Source: Leptotrichia sp. oral taxon 847 (GTDB taxonomy: Bacteria > Fusobacteriota > Fusobacteriia > Fusobacteriales > Leptotrichiaceae). From it: a stretch of 64,000 nt of DNA. The notes beneath the pieces are model-generated. The model was not told the DNA's origin. It worked only from the letters and a program-made list of their open reading frames with translations, and made no database searches. The position numbers and the translations under genes were made by a program. Below are positions 27,650 through 36,335 of the stretch, piece after piece (position 1 is the first letter of the stretch; the number at the start of each line of letters is the position of its first letter). The DNA lies in NCBI RefSeq assembly GCF_001553645.1, contig NZ_CP014231.1, forward strand, positions 1,612,001-1,676,000. Reading direction: 5' to 3'.

Positions 27650-28393
27650 TTAATTTTTATATTTTTTCAAATTGTCTTTTATTATGTCGTTTACAATTTT
27701 ATGAATATTTTTTTGTTCTTGAATTGGTAAAGTAGTGAGATCAATGGGTTTATCGACTATTACTTTAATATTTTTGTTGCCTTTTACTTTCAAGCTTTTT
27801 TTGCTTTGGACTGCATAAGTTCCAGAAATTGTTATTGGCAGAATTCTCACTTTTGTATCTGTCGCAAGTTTAAAGCTTCCCTTTTTAAATTCACCAACTT
27901 CTCCAGTTTCTGTTCTGCTACCTTCTGGAAAGATTACGTAAGAGTAACCGTCCTTTACTTTTGACATCGCATTTTTCATGTCTTTCATTCCCTGACGAAC
28001 ATTTTTTCTATCCAAAAAAATACAGTTTAGTGCTTTCATCCAGCCACCAATTAGAGGCCAAGTTTTCATTTCCTTTTTTGCAATAAAAGCAAAGTCGAGT
28101 GGTAAATACCCAAGAAGCGTTGGAATATCCAGATTGCTTTGATGGTTTGAAATTAGAATGACAGGTTCTTTAGTTTCTTTTATTTTTTTAATTTCTCTTT
28201 CACAGTCATTCTCATAAATGACTTTCACTTTACTTCCTGATGCCCAAACTAAATTTTTTCCCCAGTTTGTTCCAACTTTACGAGCAAAATTGTGAGCGTC
28301 TCGCCCCTTTTTAAAAAGTAACGCTGGAGCTCTAAAAATCATTCCGTACAAAAATGTTCCCACAAGTATAAAATGGTAAAATATTGTTCTCAT
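27650..28393 (-). CDS. plsC: 1-acyl-sn-glycerol-3-phosphate acyltransferase
   Basis: Adds the second acyl chain in phospholipid synthesis at the inner membrane. 247 residues: N-terminal membrane anchor (about 5-25), catalytic H-x4-D box (SNHQSNLD), FLDRKNVRQG and the substrate motif FPEGSRTETG (about residues 153-162). It lies between recX and rdgB; the gap from recX is 29 bases, so co-transcription is likely. Confidence 0.92.
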   Translation of the reverse strand: MRTIFYHFILVGTFLYGMIFRAPALLFKKGRDAHNFARKVGTNWGKNLVWASGSKVKVIYENDCEREIKKIKETKEPVILISNHQSNLDIPTLLGYLPLDFAFIAKKEMKTWPLIGGWMKALNCIFLDRKNVRQGMKDMKNAMSKVKDGYSYVIFPEGSRTETGEVGEFKKGSFKLATDTKVRILPITISGTYAVQSKKSLKVKGNKNIKVIVDKPIDLTTLPIQEQKNIHKIVNDIIKDNLKKYKN

Positions 28394-28422
28394 TTTTCAC
28401 TCTCCCTAATTAATTTTTTATT

Positions 28423-29037
28423 TTAAAAATCTGATTTATATTCTTTAATTTTTTCAAATATTTTGTCCAGTGAAAATCCTTGTCTTGCTAAAAATTGTAT
28501 AAATTTTTGTTCTTCTTTTAGTTGTTTTAAGTATTCATCTTTTTTTAAGTCAGAATTTTTGTAAACCAATTTTTTTTCATTTTTTTTAATTAAATTTTCA
28601 AGTCTTTTGTCATCAATACTTCCCTCAGTTTCTAACTCTTCATATGCAAGTTCTACTATTTTTTTCTCAATGCCTTTTTGTGTCAAATTGTAAATAATTC
28701 TATTTTTTCCATATTTTTTATTTTTTATGTAGGAAATTGAGTAGTCTAAGTCATTTAAATATCCCAATTCCTCTAATTTTTTTATCGCTTTTTTTATCGC
28801 ATTGTTATTCTGATATTTTTCTTCTAATTTTTTATAAAGTTCTTTTTTAGTTCTGTCTTTTAAAGAAATCAAAAAAATCCCTTTTTCTAAAGCAGCCTCA
28901 TACGAAATATTATCATAGAGGCTAGAAATATCATCGTTTACTTTTAATCTGTATTTTTGTCTTAAAAATGGACTTATATCCATTATTTCTTCTGTCGACA
29001 AATATAATTTATTTCTTGCTATTTTTTTTATTACCAT
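28423..29037 (-). CDS. recX: Regulatory protein RecX
   Basis: Modulator of RecA filaments; 204 residues built of three-helix repeats (e.g. LKDRTKKELYKKLEEKYQ, IKKLEELGYLNDLDYS, KYGKNRIIYNLTQKGIEK). The start codon overlaps the recA stop by one base (TAATG), so the two are translationally coupled. The RecX repeat text GYLND and the KGI motif are clear. Ends near ARQGFSLDKIFE. Confidence 0.88.
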   Translation of the reverse strand: MVIKKIARNKLYLSTEEIMDISPFLRQKYRLKVNDDISSLYDNISYEAALEKGIFLISLKDRTKKELYKKLEEKYQNNNAIKKAIKKLEELGYLNDLDYSISYIKNKKYGKNRIIYNLTQKGIEKKIVELAYEELETEGSIDDKRLENLIKKNEKKLVYKNSDLKKDEYLKQLKEEQKFIQFLARQGFSLDKIFEKIKEYKSDF

Positions 29038-30152
29038 TAGTCTTCCATTTCGTTGGAATCATTAGAATTACTTTGGTCTTCTGGATTTTCAATGTTTTTA
29101 GTATTTTCATCTTTGGCATTAAGTCCCAATTTTTCTCTTATTTTTTCCATTACTTGAGTTTCAATTCGAGAAAATAATTCTGTGTTTTCTTTTAACATTT
29201 TTTCAACATTAATTCGACCTTGTCCCAGTTTTTCATCGCCATAAGCAAACCAAGAACCACTTTTTGAAATAATTCCAAAATCAATTCCAGCGTCTAATAT
29301 TTCACCAATTTTTGAAATTCCTTGCCCATACATTACATTAAATCTAGCTTCTTTAAACGGTGGAGCAACTTTATTTTTAGTAACCTTTACTAAAACTTCA
29401 TTTCCAATCATTTCGTCCCCTTGTTTTACTGAACCAACTCTTTTCACTTCCATTCTTACAGTTGCAAAAAATTTTAATGCACGACCTCCTGAAGTAGTTG
29501 TCTGAACTCCAGGAACAAACGAAAATCCACCAATTTTTTCCCTTATCTGATTGATAAAAATCATAACTGTATCAGATTTTGCAATACTTCCCGTCAATTT
29601 TCTAAGCGCTTTTGACATAAGTCTTGCTTGAAGTCCCATTTGCTGATCTCCCATTTCACCTTCAATCTCCGCTTTTGGAACAAGAGCTGCAACTGAATCC
29701 ACAACAATTACATCCATAGCCCCACTTCGTACAAGCATATCAGCAATTTCAAGAGCCTGTTCCCCTGTGTCAGGTTGAGAAATTAAAAGTTCGTCAATGT
29801 TTACTCCCAGTGCTTTAGCATAAACAGGATCCAGTGCGTGTTCCGCGTCAATAAAACCAACAACTCCTCCCTCTTTTTGTGCTTCCGCAATAATATGAAG
29901 TGCAAGCGTCGTTTTCCCAGAGGATTCCGCTCCATAAATTTCGATGATTCTTCCTCTTGGAACTCCTCCTACACCAAGTGCTATATCTAAATTTATACTC
30001 CCAGTAGAAATGGCTTTTATGTTCATTTTATGATTTTCTCCAAGTTTCATGATAGCACCTTCACCATAGTCCTTTTGTATTTGTTTCAGTGCCAAATCTA
30101 ACATTTTTTCTTTATTTTCTTTATTTTTTTCGTCAATTTTTTTCTTAGCCAT
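29037..30152 (-). CDS. recA: Recombinase RecA
   Basis: Strand-exchange ATPase of recombination and SOS. 371 residues with Walker A ([13 protein letters not shown]), Walker B ([10 protein letters not shown]), DNA loops L1 ([12 protein letters not shown]) and L2 ([24 protein letters not shown], in part), and a C-terminal tail rich in Asn/Asp/Glu. Ribosome site AAGGAGAGG. First gene of the minus operon; transcribed divergently from dapB with a 470-bp repeat element in between. Confidence 0.98.
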   Translation of the reverse strand: MAKKKIDEKNKENKEKMLDLALKQIQKDYGEGAIMKLGENHKMNIKAISTGSINLDIALGVGGVPRGRIIEIYGAESSGKTTLALHIIAEAQKEGGVVGFIDAEHALDPVYAKALGVNIDELLISQPDTGEQALEIADMLVRSGAMDVIVVDSVAALVPKAEIEGEMGDQQMGLQARLMSKALRKLTGSIAKSDTVMIFINQIREKIGGFSFVPGVQTTTSGGRALKFFATVRMEVKRVGSVKQGDEMIGNEVLVKVTKNKVAPPFKEARFNVMYGQGISKIGEILDAGIDFGIISKSGSWFAYGDEKLGQGRINVEKMLKENTELFSRIETQVMEKIREKLGLNAKDENTKNIENPEDQSNSNDSNEMED

Positions 30153-30188
30153 TATAACCTCTCCTTATTTTTGATTTTTTCAATTTAT

Positions 30189-30194
30189 ATTATA
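30189..30194 (-). promoter_or_regulatory. recA -10 box
   Basis: TATAAT on the minus strand, 37 bases before the recA ATG. The -35 is poor (TTATAA at 17 bases). No obvious LexA-type palindrome was seen. Confidence 0.5.
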
Positions 30195-30234
30195 TCATAA
30201 ATTTAAAATTTTTATAAATTTATTTTTGTCTTGA

Positions 30235-30704
30235 GATGGTTTAAAAATTTTAGGGGCAGATTTTTTAATTTCAAATTTTTTAGCTTATTTTTGATTACAA
30301 GATGTTATTTTGTTTAATATTATTTTTTTATTTTTTTACATAAGGGGAAAGGACCGCCATTTCCCCTTATAATCCCCACGCTCGTCTAAGAATTTTTTTG
30401 AAGCAAAGCCGAAACTCGCACTAAACGTGCTCAAACAGTCGTCTTTACTCCAAAAAAATCACAACACCTTTTGTATAATAGTAAAATTTAAACCGTCGGA
30501 GCATTTTTATGTGTTGACAAAACTGTCTGAGCGTAAGCGAGTTTTTTGGCAGTGCATAAAAATGTCGAAGACTAGCCGGGGTGCAGGGGTGCGGCGATGA
30601 GCACTTCTGCTTAAAAAAGAAAAAATTATTTTAGTAACTTTCTGGATTGAATGAAAAACTTAAAATAAGATTTTTTATTTACCCCTAACTATTTTACTCT
30701 GTCT
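30235..30704 (+). repeat. Structured 470-bp interspersed element, copy 1
   Basis: Fills most of the 635-base recA-dapB gap. It matches copy 2 (38015-38483) with seven substitutions and one single-T indel, about 98% identity. The first 22 and last 22 bases are imperfect inverted repeats (15 of 22 match, both carrying TTAGGGG at the inner side). Inside are a stem ATAAGGGGAAA / TTTCCCCTTAT (30340-30370), a larger A/T-anchored hairpin (30393-30458) and a hairpin with 10-bp arms CATTTTTATG / CATAAAAATG (30502-30564). The interior is far more GC-rich than its surroundings (GCCGGGGTGCAGGGGTGCGG). No coding frame is evident. No clear target duplication flanks this copy. Confidence 0.9.
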
Positions 30705-30720
30705 TCAAAATTAACCGACT

Positions 30721-30748
30721 GTACAAAACATTAAAAATCTAGTATAAT
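30721..30748 (+). promoter_or_regulatory. dapB promoter
   Basis: TGTACA (4 of 6), a 16-base spacer and a perfect TATAAT (30743-30748), starting 17 bases outside the repeat element, which therefore supplies the upstream flank. Confidence 0.65.
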
Positions 30749-30787
30749 ATAGTAAATACTTTTTTATTAAAAGAAAGGGAGAAAACA

Positions 30788-31531
30788 ATGAAAATAGTAG
30801 TTTATGGTGCTGGGGTGATGGCACACCATGTAAAGGAATCTATAATAAATAGTAAAAATGAATTTGTGGGTTTTGTTGATCCACTTGGGAAGGGAGATTT
30901 TACTAATTTAAAAGGAGAAAATTTAAATGTGGAATATGATGCAATAATTGATTTTTCACATTTTACCTTAATTGACGATGTCTTGGAAGCGGGAATTGCA
31001 AAGAAAGTACCAGTTTTAGTGGCAACAACTGGACATACACAAGAGCAGTTGCAAAAAATTGAAAAGGCAGCAGAAATAATTCCTATAATTAAAGCTACTA
31101 ATACTTCAGTAGGCGTAAATATTGTAAATGAGATAGTTGCGTTTGCAACAAAATTATTAAAAGATTTTGACATTGAAATTGTGGAAAAACATCACAACAG
31201 AAAAATTGACGCTCCGAGCGGGACAGCTTCAACACTTTTAGAAATTGTAAAAGAAAATTTGAATGACGGAAATGATTACAGAACAGTTTACGGAAGAGAA
31301 GGACACAGTAAAAGAGCTGAAAAAGAAATAGGAGTTCATTCAATTCGAGGTGGAAATATTGTTGGAGAGCATAGCGTTATTTATGCTAAAAATGATGAAA
31401 TTATTGAAATTAAACATGAAGCGTTGTCAAGAAAGATGTTTTCTGATGGTGCGGTAAAAGCAATAGAGTTTTTAAGTGGTAAAAATGCTGGAAAATATAC
31501 TATGAGAGATGTTTTGGGAATTAATAAATAA
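30788..31531 (+). CDS. dapB: 4-hydroxy-tetrahydrodipicolinate reductase
   Basis: NAD(P)H-dependent step of the lysine/diaminopimelate pathway. 247 residues with Rossmann motif VYGAGVMA (the usual GxxGxMG is altered at the second Gly), ATTGHT, and the catalytic EKHHNRKIDAPSGTA with the His pair and Lys. This short form is typical of Fusobacteria and Clostridia. Ribosome site AAAGGGAG. Next gene dapH begins 100 bases on with its own promoter. Confidence 0.92.
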   Translation: MKIVVYGAGVMAHHVKESIINSKNEFVGFVDPLGKGDFTNLKGENLNVEYDAIIDFSHFTLIDDVLEAGIAKKVPVLVATTGHTQEQLQKIEKAAEIIPIIKATNTSVGVNIVNEIVAFATKLLKDFDIEIVEKHHNRKIDAPSGTASTLLEIVKENLNDGNDYRTVYGREGHSKRAEKEIGVHSIRGGNIVGEHSVIYAKNDEIIEIKHEALSRKMFSDGAVKAIEFLSGKNAGKYTMRDVLGINK

Positions 31532-31539
31532 AATATTTG

Positions 31540-31568
31540 TTGTAAAATTTACGAAAAAATGGTAAAAT
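31540..31568 (+). promoter_or_regulatory. dapH promoter
   Basis: TTGTAA, a 17-base spacer and TAAAAT (31563-31568), 65 bases before the dapH ATG. Confidence 0.6.
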
Positions 31569-31632
31569 AGACACAAAATTGTAATAAGATGAAAGTTAAA
31601 TTTAAAAAATATTTGAAAAATTTGGAGGTAAA

Positions 31633-32331
31633 ATGACAGAATTTGAAAAATCAAAAGCTATTATTCAATATATTGCTGATGCCAAAAAGACAACTCCAGT
31701 GGAGCTTTATACAGATGAAGAAATAAAAAATTCTTATTCTTGCAAAGTCATTGGAAAAGATGGATTAAAAGTTGTTTTTGGGGATTGGAAAGAAATAGAA
31801 AAAATCATAAATGAAAATAACTTACAAAATTATTATTTAAAAAATGATAGAAGAAATTCTGGAGTACCAATGCTTGATATAAAAAATATTAATGCAAGAA
31901 TTGAGCCAGGAGTATTTATCAGAGATAAAGTTAATATTGGGGACAGAGCCGTAATAATGATGGGAGCAGTTATAAATATTGGTGCTGAAATTGGTGAAGG
32001 AACAATGATTGATATGAACGTTGTTTTAGGTGGAAGAGCCAAGGTTGGAAAAAACTGTCATATTGGAGCAGGAGCAGTGCTTGCAGGAGTTATTGAACCA
32101 CCTTCAGCAGACCCTGTCATAATAGAAGACGACGTAATTGTGGGAGCAAATGCTGTAGTTCTGGAAGGAGTAAAAATTGGAAAAGGTTCAGTGGTTGCGG
32201 CAGGAGCAATAGTTACTCAAAATGTCCCAGAAGGTGTCGTAGTTGCAGGAACGCCAGCTAGAATTATAAAAGGAGTGGATGCTAAGACAGCTTCAAAAAC
32301 TGAATTGGTAAATGCTTTAAGAAATTTATAA
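31633..32331 (+). CDS. dapH: Tetrahydrodipicolinate N-acetyltransferase
   Basis: Acetylates tetrahydrodipicolinate, the acetylase branch to diaminopimelate. 232 residues: N-terminal helical part (1-70), then left-handed beta-helix hexapeptide repeats (about 85-210, e.g. [22 protein letters not shown] in part, [16 protein letters not shown]). The family mark is [26 protein letters not shown]. Together with dapB it supplies the diamino acid used by MurE, also in this window. Ribosome site TTTGGAGG. Confidence 0.9.
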   Translation: MTEFEKSKAIIQYIADAKKTTPVELYTDEEIKNSYSCKVIGKDGLKVVFGDWKEIEKIINENNLQNYYLKNDRRNSGVPMLDIKNINARIEPGVFIRDKVNIGDRAVIMMGAVINIGAEIGEGTMIDMNVVLGGRAKVGKNCHIGAGAVLAGVIEPPSADPVIIEDDVIVGANAVVLEGVKIGKGSVVAAGAIVTQNVPEGVVVAGTPARIIKGVDAKTASKTELVNALRNL

Positions 32332-32425
32332 AAAATATTTAAATTTAATTTTTTGTTTAATTTACAAAAGAAAATAGAACATAATTTAAAAACTTTTAAT
32401 ATAATGTGTTTAAAATAAAAAAATT

Positions 32426-32453
32426 TTGACAATACAATTTTTGAATGTAGTAT
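32426..32453 (+). promoter_or_regulatory. Promoter for the secreted TPR protein
   Basis: Perfect TTGACA (32426-32431), a 16-base spacer and TAGTAT (4 of 6). The leader to the ATG is about 50 bases and AT-rich. Confidence 0.55.
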
Positions 32454-32511
32454 TAAATTATGTATAAATATTTATCATTTATATAGATAAATTAAAATTT
32501 AGGAGGAAATT

Positions 32512-33654
32512 ATGAAAAAATTATTACTAATAGGAGCAATCTTAGTAACAGGAGCTTTATCATTTTCAGATTCAAAAGCTGATTATGAAAAAGCAAGAAC
32601 TTTAGCAGCACAAAAGAAAACAGCAGAAGCTGTTAAAATTTTGGAAACACTTTCAAAAACAGGAGATGCAGAATACAAACAAAGAGCAAATTTGGAATTA
32701 GGTTCTTATTATTTGCAACAAAATCAAATAACAAAAGCAAAACCTTATTTGGAAACAGCTTTTGACGGTGGAAAAGTTGTAAATGGGTACAGTGCAGAAG
32801 CTGCAAGATTATTATATTTGGTAGGAATCGCTCAAAAAGATAAAAAATCAGCCGAAAAATATATTCTTTGGACAGATGAAAAAACTCAAGGAAAAGATGC
32901 AGATATCGTTTCAAGCTTAATCATTTTCTATTTTGACAACAACGAACAATCAAAAGGGACTACAAGATACAATCAAGCAATGAAATCAACTGATAAAGCT
33001 TTCGTTGCCGAAGTAAACTACAATGTAGGTCAATACTATTTGACAAAAAATAACAAATCACAAGCTAAGACATACCTACAAAAAGCATATACAGGTGCAC
33101 CGCAAAAAGTAAATGGAGCAGGAATCTTACTAGCTGAAATAGCTATGTCAGAAAAAAATACAGCACAAGCTGAAAAATATTTAACTGAAATGAATACAGC
33201 AGCAGGTGGAAAAAATTCTCAAATTTTAGGAATGCTTGGAACTTTCTATTTACAAAAAGGAGATGCAACAAAAGCTGAACAATATTTATCAAAAGCAGTT
33301 GCTGCAGAACCTAAAAATGTAGAAGCAAAAGTATTGTTATTAGGAATTTATGAAATGCAAAAAAATACAGCAAAAGTAAATTCAACATATAATCAGTTAA
33401 AATCTGGAACACCAAAAGTAACTAATGCTCAAATTGGTACTTATTTTGCGCAAGCAGGTGCAGGGGATTTAGCTGTTAAATATTTACAAAAATCAATTTC
33501 AGAAGATAAAAATAACGAAGCAAAAGTTTTATTAGGACAAGTGTATGCAGCTGCAGGTAAAAAAGCAGAAGCCGTAAAAATTTTACAAGAAGCTGTAAAA
33601 AGTAATGTAAGAGGCGCATCAGACGTTTTAAAACAAGTTCAATCAATGAAATAA
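32512..33654 (+). CDS. Secreted tetratricopeptide-repeat protein
   Basis: 380 residues with a clear signal peptide (MKKLLLIGAILVTGALSFSD, cut near Ser/Asp). Then about ten TPR-type helix pairs cover the rest: e.g. AEAVKILETLSKTGD, TKAEQYLSKAVAAEPKNVEAKV, AEAVKILQEAVKSNVRG. Rich in Ala, Lys and Gln, no enzymatic motif. Likely a periplasmic scaffold for protein-protein contact. Very strong ribosome site (TTAGGAGGAAAT) and promoter suggest high expression. Partner unknown. Similar TPR secretory proteins are common in Fusobacteria. Confidence 0.85.
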   Translation: MKKLLLIGAILVTGALSFSDSKADYEKARTLAAQKKTAEAVKILETLSKTGDAEYKQRANLELGSYYLQQNQITKAKPYLETAFDGGKVVNGYSAEAARLLYLVGIAQKDKKSAEKYILWTDEKTQGKDADIVSSLIIFYFDNNEQSKGTTRYNQAMKSTDKAFVAEVNYNVGQYYLTKNNKSQAKTYLQKAYTGAPQKVNGAGILLAEIAMSEKNTAQAEKYLTEMNTAAGGKNSQILGMLGTFYLQKGDATKAEQYLSKAVAAEPKNVEAKVLLLGIYEMQKNTAKVNSTYNQLKSGTPKVTNAQIGTYFAQAGAGDLAVKYLQKSISEDKNNEAKVLLGQVYAAAGKKAEAVKILQEAVKSNVRGASDVLKQVQSMK

Positions 33655-33672
33655 TAAATGTGATTAATTAAG

Positions 33673-33710
33673 AAAAAAATAGTGAGATTAAAAAATTTCA
33701 CTATTTTTTT
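33673..33710. terminator. Bidirectional terminator
   Basis: AAAAAAATAGTGA / TCACTATTTTTTT with a 12-base loop, between the TPR gene (+) and the next minus gene. Confidence 0.85.
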
Positions 33711-33860
33711 GTTATAACTAAAACTCTGACTCGCTATATCACAAAATTTTTATTCTGAACAATTTTTAGTGAACTGATTCCAATCTGTATGAAAGTGAGA
33801 GTTTTATCAAATTTTATTAAACTAATTTTTTAAATGATTCATTTTACAAACTAAAAAAGG

Positions 33861-34277
33861 TTATTTTTTTGTAGGTGCAGTTGTTGTAGTCTTATTTTCT
33901 ATTAAATCCTTTGGGTATGATTTGTCATTTGTAAAAGCCCAAGAACCGTTGTAAAAATAGTTACCATCGTTATTGACTAAATTTTTTCCAGCTTTTAAGT
34001 GCATAAATTTATATTTTTTTAAATAGCTTTCAACTTTGTCTTTATCTTGAATTAAGATTCCAATTTTAACATTTTCATAGTTTTCACCATCAAATACGCA
34101 GTTTTCAAAGTCAATATCAACACGGCTGTCTTTTTCATTAATTTTTTTATAATCTCCATGTGATTTTGGGACTTTACAGTAAGAATTTTTTTCCAATTTT
34201 GCAGTTTTTTCATGATTCTTTTCAGCGAAAGTTGCAAAAGAAAATAAAATTAACATTGCTAATATACCTTTTTTCAT
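33861..34277 (-). CDS. Small secreted protein, unknown
   Basis: 138 residues. Signal peptide MKKGILAMLILFSFATFA, then a mature Lys-, Asn- and Asp-rich protein with two Cys (in NSYCKVPK and FENCVFDG), which could form one disulfide. The C-terminus is Thr/Lys-rich (NKTTTTAPTKK), like an unfolded tail. A TGT-extended TATAAT (34310-34315, minus strand) lies about 35 bases upstream of the ATG. No family recognised. About 210 bases separate it from the convergent TPR gene; they hold a terminator and AT-rich sequence only. Confidence 0.7.
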   Translation of the reverse strand: MKKGILAMLILFSFATFAEKNHEKTAKLEKNSYCKVPKSHGDYKKINEKDSRVDIDFENCVFDGENYENVKIGILIQDKDKVESYLKKYKFMHLKAGKNLVNNDGNYFYNGSWAFTNDKSYPKDLIENKTTTTAPTKK

Positions 34278-34403
34278 TTTAAAATTCCTTCTTTCTTTGT
34301 AGATTTTTTATTATAACATCTGTTATATATGTAATTATATCAAATTTTTCAGGTATTTGCAATGATAATTTAAAAAAAGAAAAAAATAAGATGAAATCAA
34401 TAA

Positions 34404-34444
34404 AAAAATAGTAAAGACAATATTAATTTATCATTACTATTTTT
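34404..34444 (-). terminator. Terminator after hcp
   Basis: Minus-strand hairpin AAAAATAGTAA / TTACTATTTTT with an 18-20 base loop and a T-rich tail, 8 bases past the hcp stop. Confidence 0.7.
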
Positions 34445-34451
34445 GAACTTT

Positions 34452-36110
34452 TTAACTGAAAAACAGCTGTAAATCGTTTTCAACGGTAGTTATACCAGTT
34501 AACCCAAATTGCTCGTTTAATAAACTTGCAACATTTTTTGAAATAAATGCTGGTAAAGTCGGACCGATGTGAATGTTCTTAACACCTAAATAAAGTAACG
34601 CAAGTAACACAATTACGGCTTTTTGTTCGTACCATGCGATATTAAATTCAATTGGTAAATCATTTATATCGTTTGCATTAAAAATTTCTTTTAATTTTAG
34701 TGCTACGACTGCCCAAGAATAAGAATCGTTACATTGCCCGGCGTCAAGAACTCTAGGTATACCATCAATATCTCCCAGATTTAATTTGTTATATCTGAAT
34801 TTTGCACATCCTGATGTTAAAATTACGACATCTTTTGGTAATTTTTTTGCAAATTCAGAATAATATTTTCTTGTTGTATGTCTGGCATCGCATCCACTCA
34901 TAACTATGAATTTTTTGATCGCTCCTGATTTTACTGCATTCACAATTTTGTCAGCAAGGGCAAATACTTGTCCGTGTGCAAATCCACCTGTGATTGTTCC
35001 ATTTTCAATTTCAGTCGGTGCTTTACATTTTTTTGCTAATTCTATAACTTCGCTAAAATCAATTTTTCCATTTTTGTCGGCTTTTAATTTTTTCCAGCCT
35101 GGTAGTCCTGTTGCGTTTAATGTAAATATCCTGTCGTTGTATGTTGCATTTTTTTTAGGGGGAACCAAACAGTTTGTGGTAAATACGACGGGACCGTTGA
35201 ATGTTTCAAATTCTGTTGTCTGATGATACCAGGCATTTCCATAATTTCCTACTAGATGTTTGTATTTTTTTAATTCAGGATAGTAATGAGCTGGCAGCAT
35301 TTCCGAATGAGTGTAAACATCAATTCCAGTTCCTTTGGTCTGTTCCAAAAGCTCTTTTATGTCTTTTAAGTCGTGTCCAGAAATCAAAATTCCAGGATTT
35401 TTTCCAACTCCTATATTTACTTTTGTCATTTCAGGCGTTCCAAAAGCTGAATTGTTCGCTCTGTCTAAAAGTGCCATCACATCTACGCCAAATTTTCCTG
35501 TTTCAAAGACAAGATTTGTAAGTTCTTCGGCGCTTAAGTCGTTATCTTCGGTCGCAACTAGTGCTCTTTCAAAAAAGTCATAAATTTCATTACTTTCAAA
35601 TTTTAAGTTTAGTGCATGAAAGCCATAAGCAGAAAGTCCTTTTAAGCCATATAGAATTATTTCTCGGAGTGAACGGATATCTTCATTTTCTGTTCTTAAA
35701 ACGCCAACTTCACGAGCTAGGTCTACTAAATCACTGCTTTCATCGAATTCAAAAGTGGCAAGTTTTGAGCCTTCAAATTTAGAATCAAATGGAATTTTTG
35801 AATTTTCCAATTCTTTTGCTAAAAATTTTCTTAATTTTATACCTTCATGAATGTATTCCTTGATTTCTTCTCCATCAAAGTTCGCATTTGTTATAGTTGA
35901 AAAAAGTGCACGATATAAATATTCGTTTACATTTTTGTAAATCTTTTTATTTTTTCTGAGTTTATTAGAATAAAGTGCAACTCCTTTTACAACAAAAATA
36001 AGCACGTCCTGTAAGTTTGAAACTTCGTCATTTTTCCCGCAGACTCCCATAACTGTGCAACCTTGATTTCTACTTGTTTCCTGACATTGAAAACAAAACA
36101 TATTATTCAT
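34452..36110 (-). CDS. hcp: Hybrid cluster protein (hydroxylamine reductase type)
   Basis: 552 residues. N-terminal Cys motif C6-x2-C9-x8-C18-x5-C24 ([13 protein letters not shown]...GVC), the pattern for the Fe4S4 cluster of anaerobe Hcp. Hybrid-cluster ligands are visible in [22 protein letters not shown] and GQCNDSYSW. Hcp reduces NO (or hydroxylamine) and acts in nitrosative stress; the in-vivo role here is inferred. Single-gene unit with a CRP/FNR-type operator centred 41.5 bases before the predicted transcription start. Confidence 0.95.
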   Translation of the reverse strand: MNNMFCFQCQETSRNQGCTVMGVCGKNDEVSNLQDVLIFVVKGVALYSNKLRKNKKIYKNVNEYLYRALFSTITNANFDGEEIKEYIHEGIKLRKFLAKELENSKIPFDSKFEGSKLATFEFDESSDLVDLAREVGVLRTENEDIRSLREIILYGLKGLSAYGFHALNLKFESNEIYDFFERALVATEDNDLSAEELTNLVFETGKFGVDVMALLDRANNSAFGTPEMTKVNIGVGKNPGILISGHDLKDIKELLEQTKGTGIDVYTHSEMLPAHYYPELKKYKHLVGNYGNAWYHQTTEFETFNGPVVFTTNCLVPPKKNATYNDRIFTLNATGLPGWKKLKADKNGKIDFSEVIELAKKCKAPTEIENGTITGGFAHGQVFALADKIVNAVKSGAIKKFIVMSGCDARHTTRKYYSEFAKKLPKDVVILTSGCAKFRYNKLNLGDIDGIPRVLDAGQCNDSYSWAVVALKLKEIFNANDINDLPIEFNIAWYEQKAVIVLLALLYLGVKNIHIGPTLPAFISKNVASLLNEQFGLTGITTVENDLQLFFS

Positions 36111-36198
36111 AATTTTCTCTCCATTTATATTTTTTTGAAATATTTAATTTTAAAATCTCCACAATTTTTAAAATTAATTTTTTTATTTCAACAAAAAA

Positions 36199-36204
36199 AT
36201 TATA
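36199..36204 (-). promoter_or_regulatory. hcp -10 box
   Basis: TATAAT on the minus strand; predicted start near 36192. No -35 match, as expected for an activator-dependent promoter. Confidence 0.65.
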
Positions 36205-36225
36205 CTACAAATAATTAATAAATTC

Positions 36226-36241
36226 TGTAACTTATATCACA
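36226..36241 (-). promoter_or_regulatory. CRP/FNR-family operator upstream of hcp
   Basis: TGTGATATAAGTTACA: half-sites TGTGA and TTACA separated by 6 bases, a near-palindrome of the CRP/FNR class (HcpR, a CRP-family regulator of hcp genes, uses this kind of site). The gap to the -10 is 21 bases, giving a centre at about -41.5, the class II activation position. The same arrangement occurs before the DUF1858-type operon at 54995. Confidence 0.7.
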
Positions 36242-36308
36242 CTTTTTAAATTTTTTAGAAAATATGTATTTTTAGATATGTTTGATAGCCAAAGTTTTTT
36301 TATTTTAA

Positions 36309-36327
36309 AAAGGGGGTACCCCCCTTG
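36309..36327 (-). terminator. Terminator after murE
   Basis: Minus strand: AAGGGGGGTACCCCCTTTTT, a very GC-rich tight hairpin with a T-run, 10 bases past the murE stop. The rest of the gap to hcp (36111-36308) holds the hcp promoter. Confidence 0.8.
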
Positions 36328-36335
36328 CTTAATAA

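Noticed and set aside
30235-30704. Riboswitch for dapB in the 470-bp element
   Set aside because: The same element sits before pepT/murE and lacks the lysine-riboswitch core; it is a dispersed repeat.
30223-30710. Target duplication TGTCTT flanking element copy 1
   Set aside because: The right-hand TGTCTT is part of the element end itself (it also occurs in copy 2), so it is not a true duplication.
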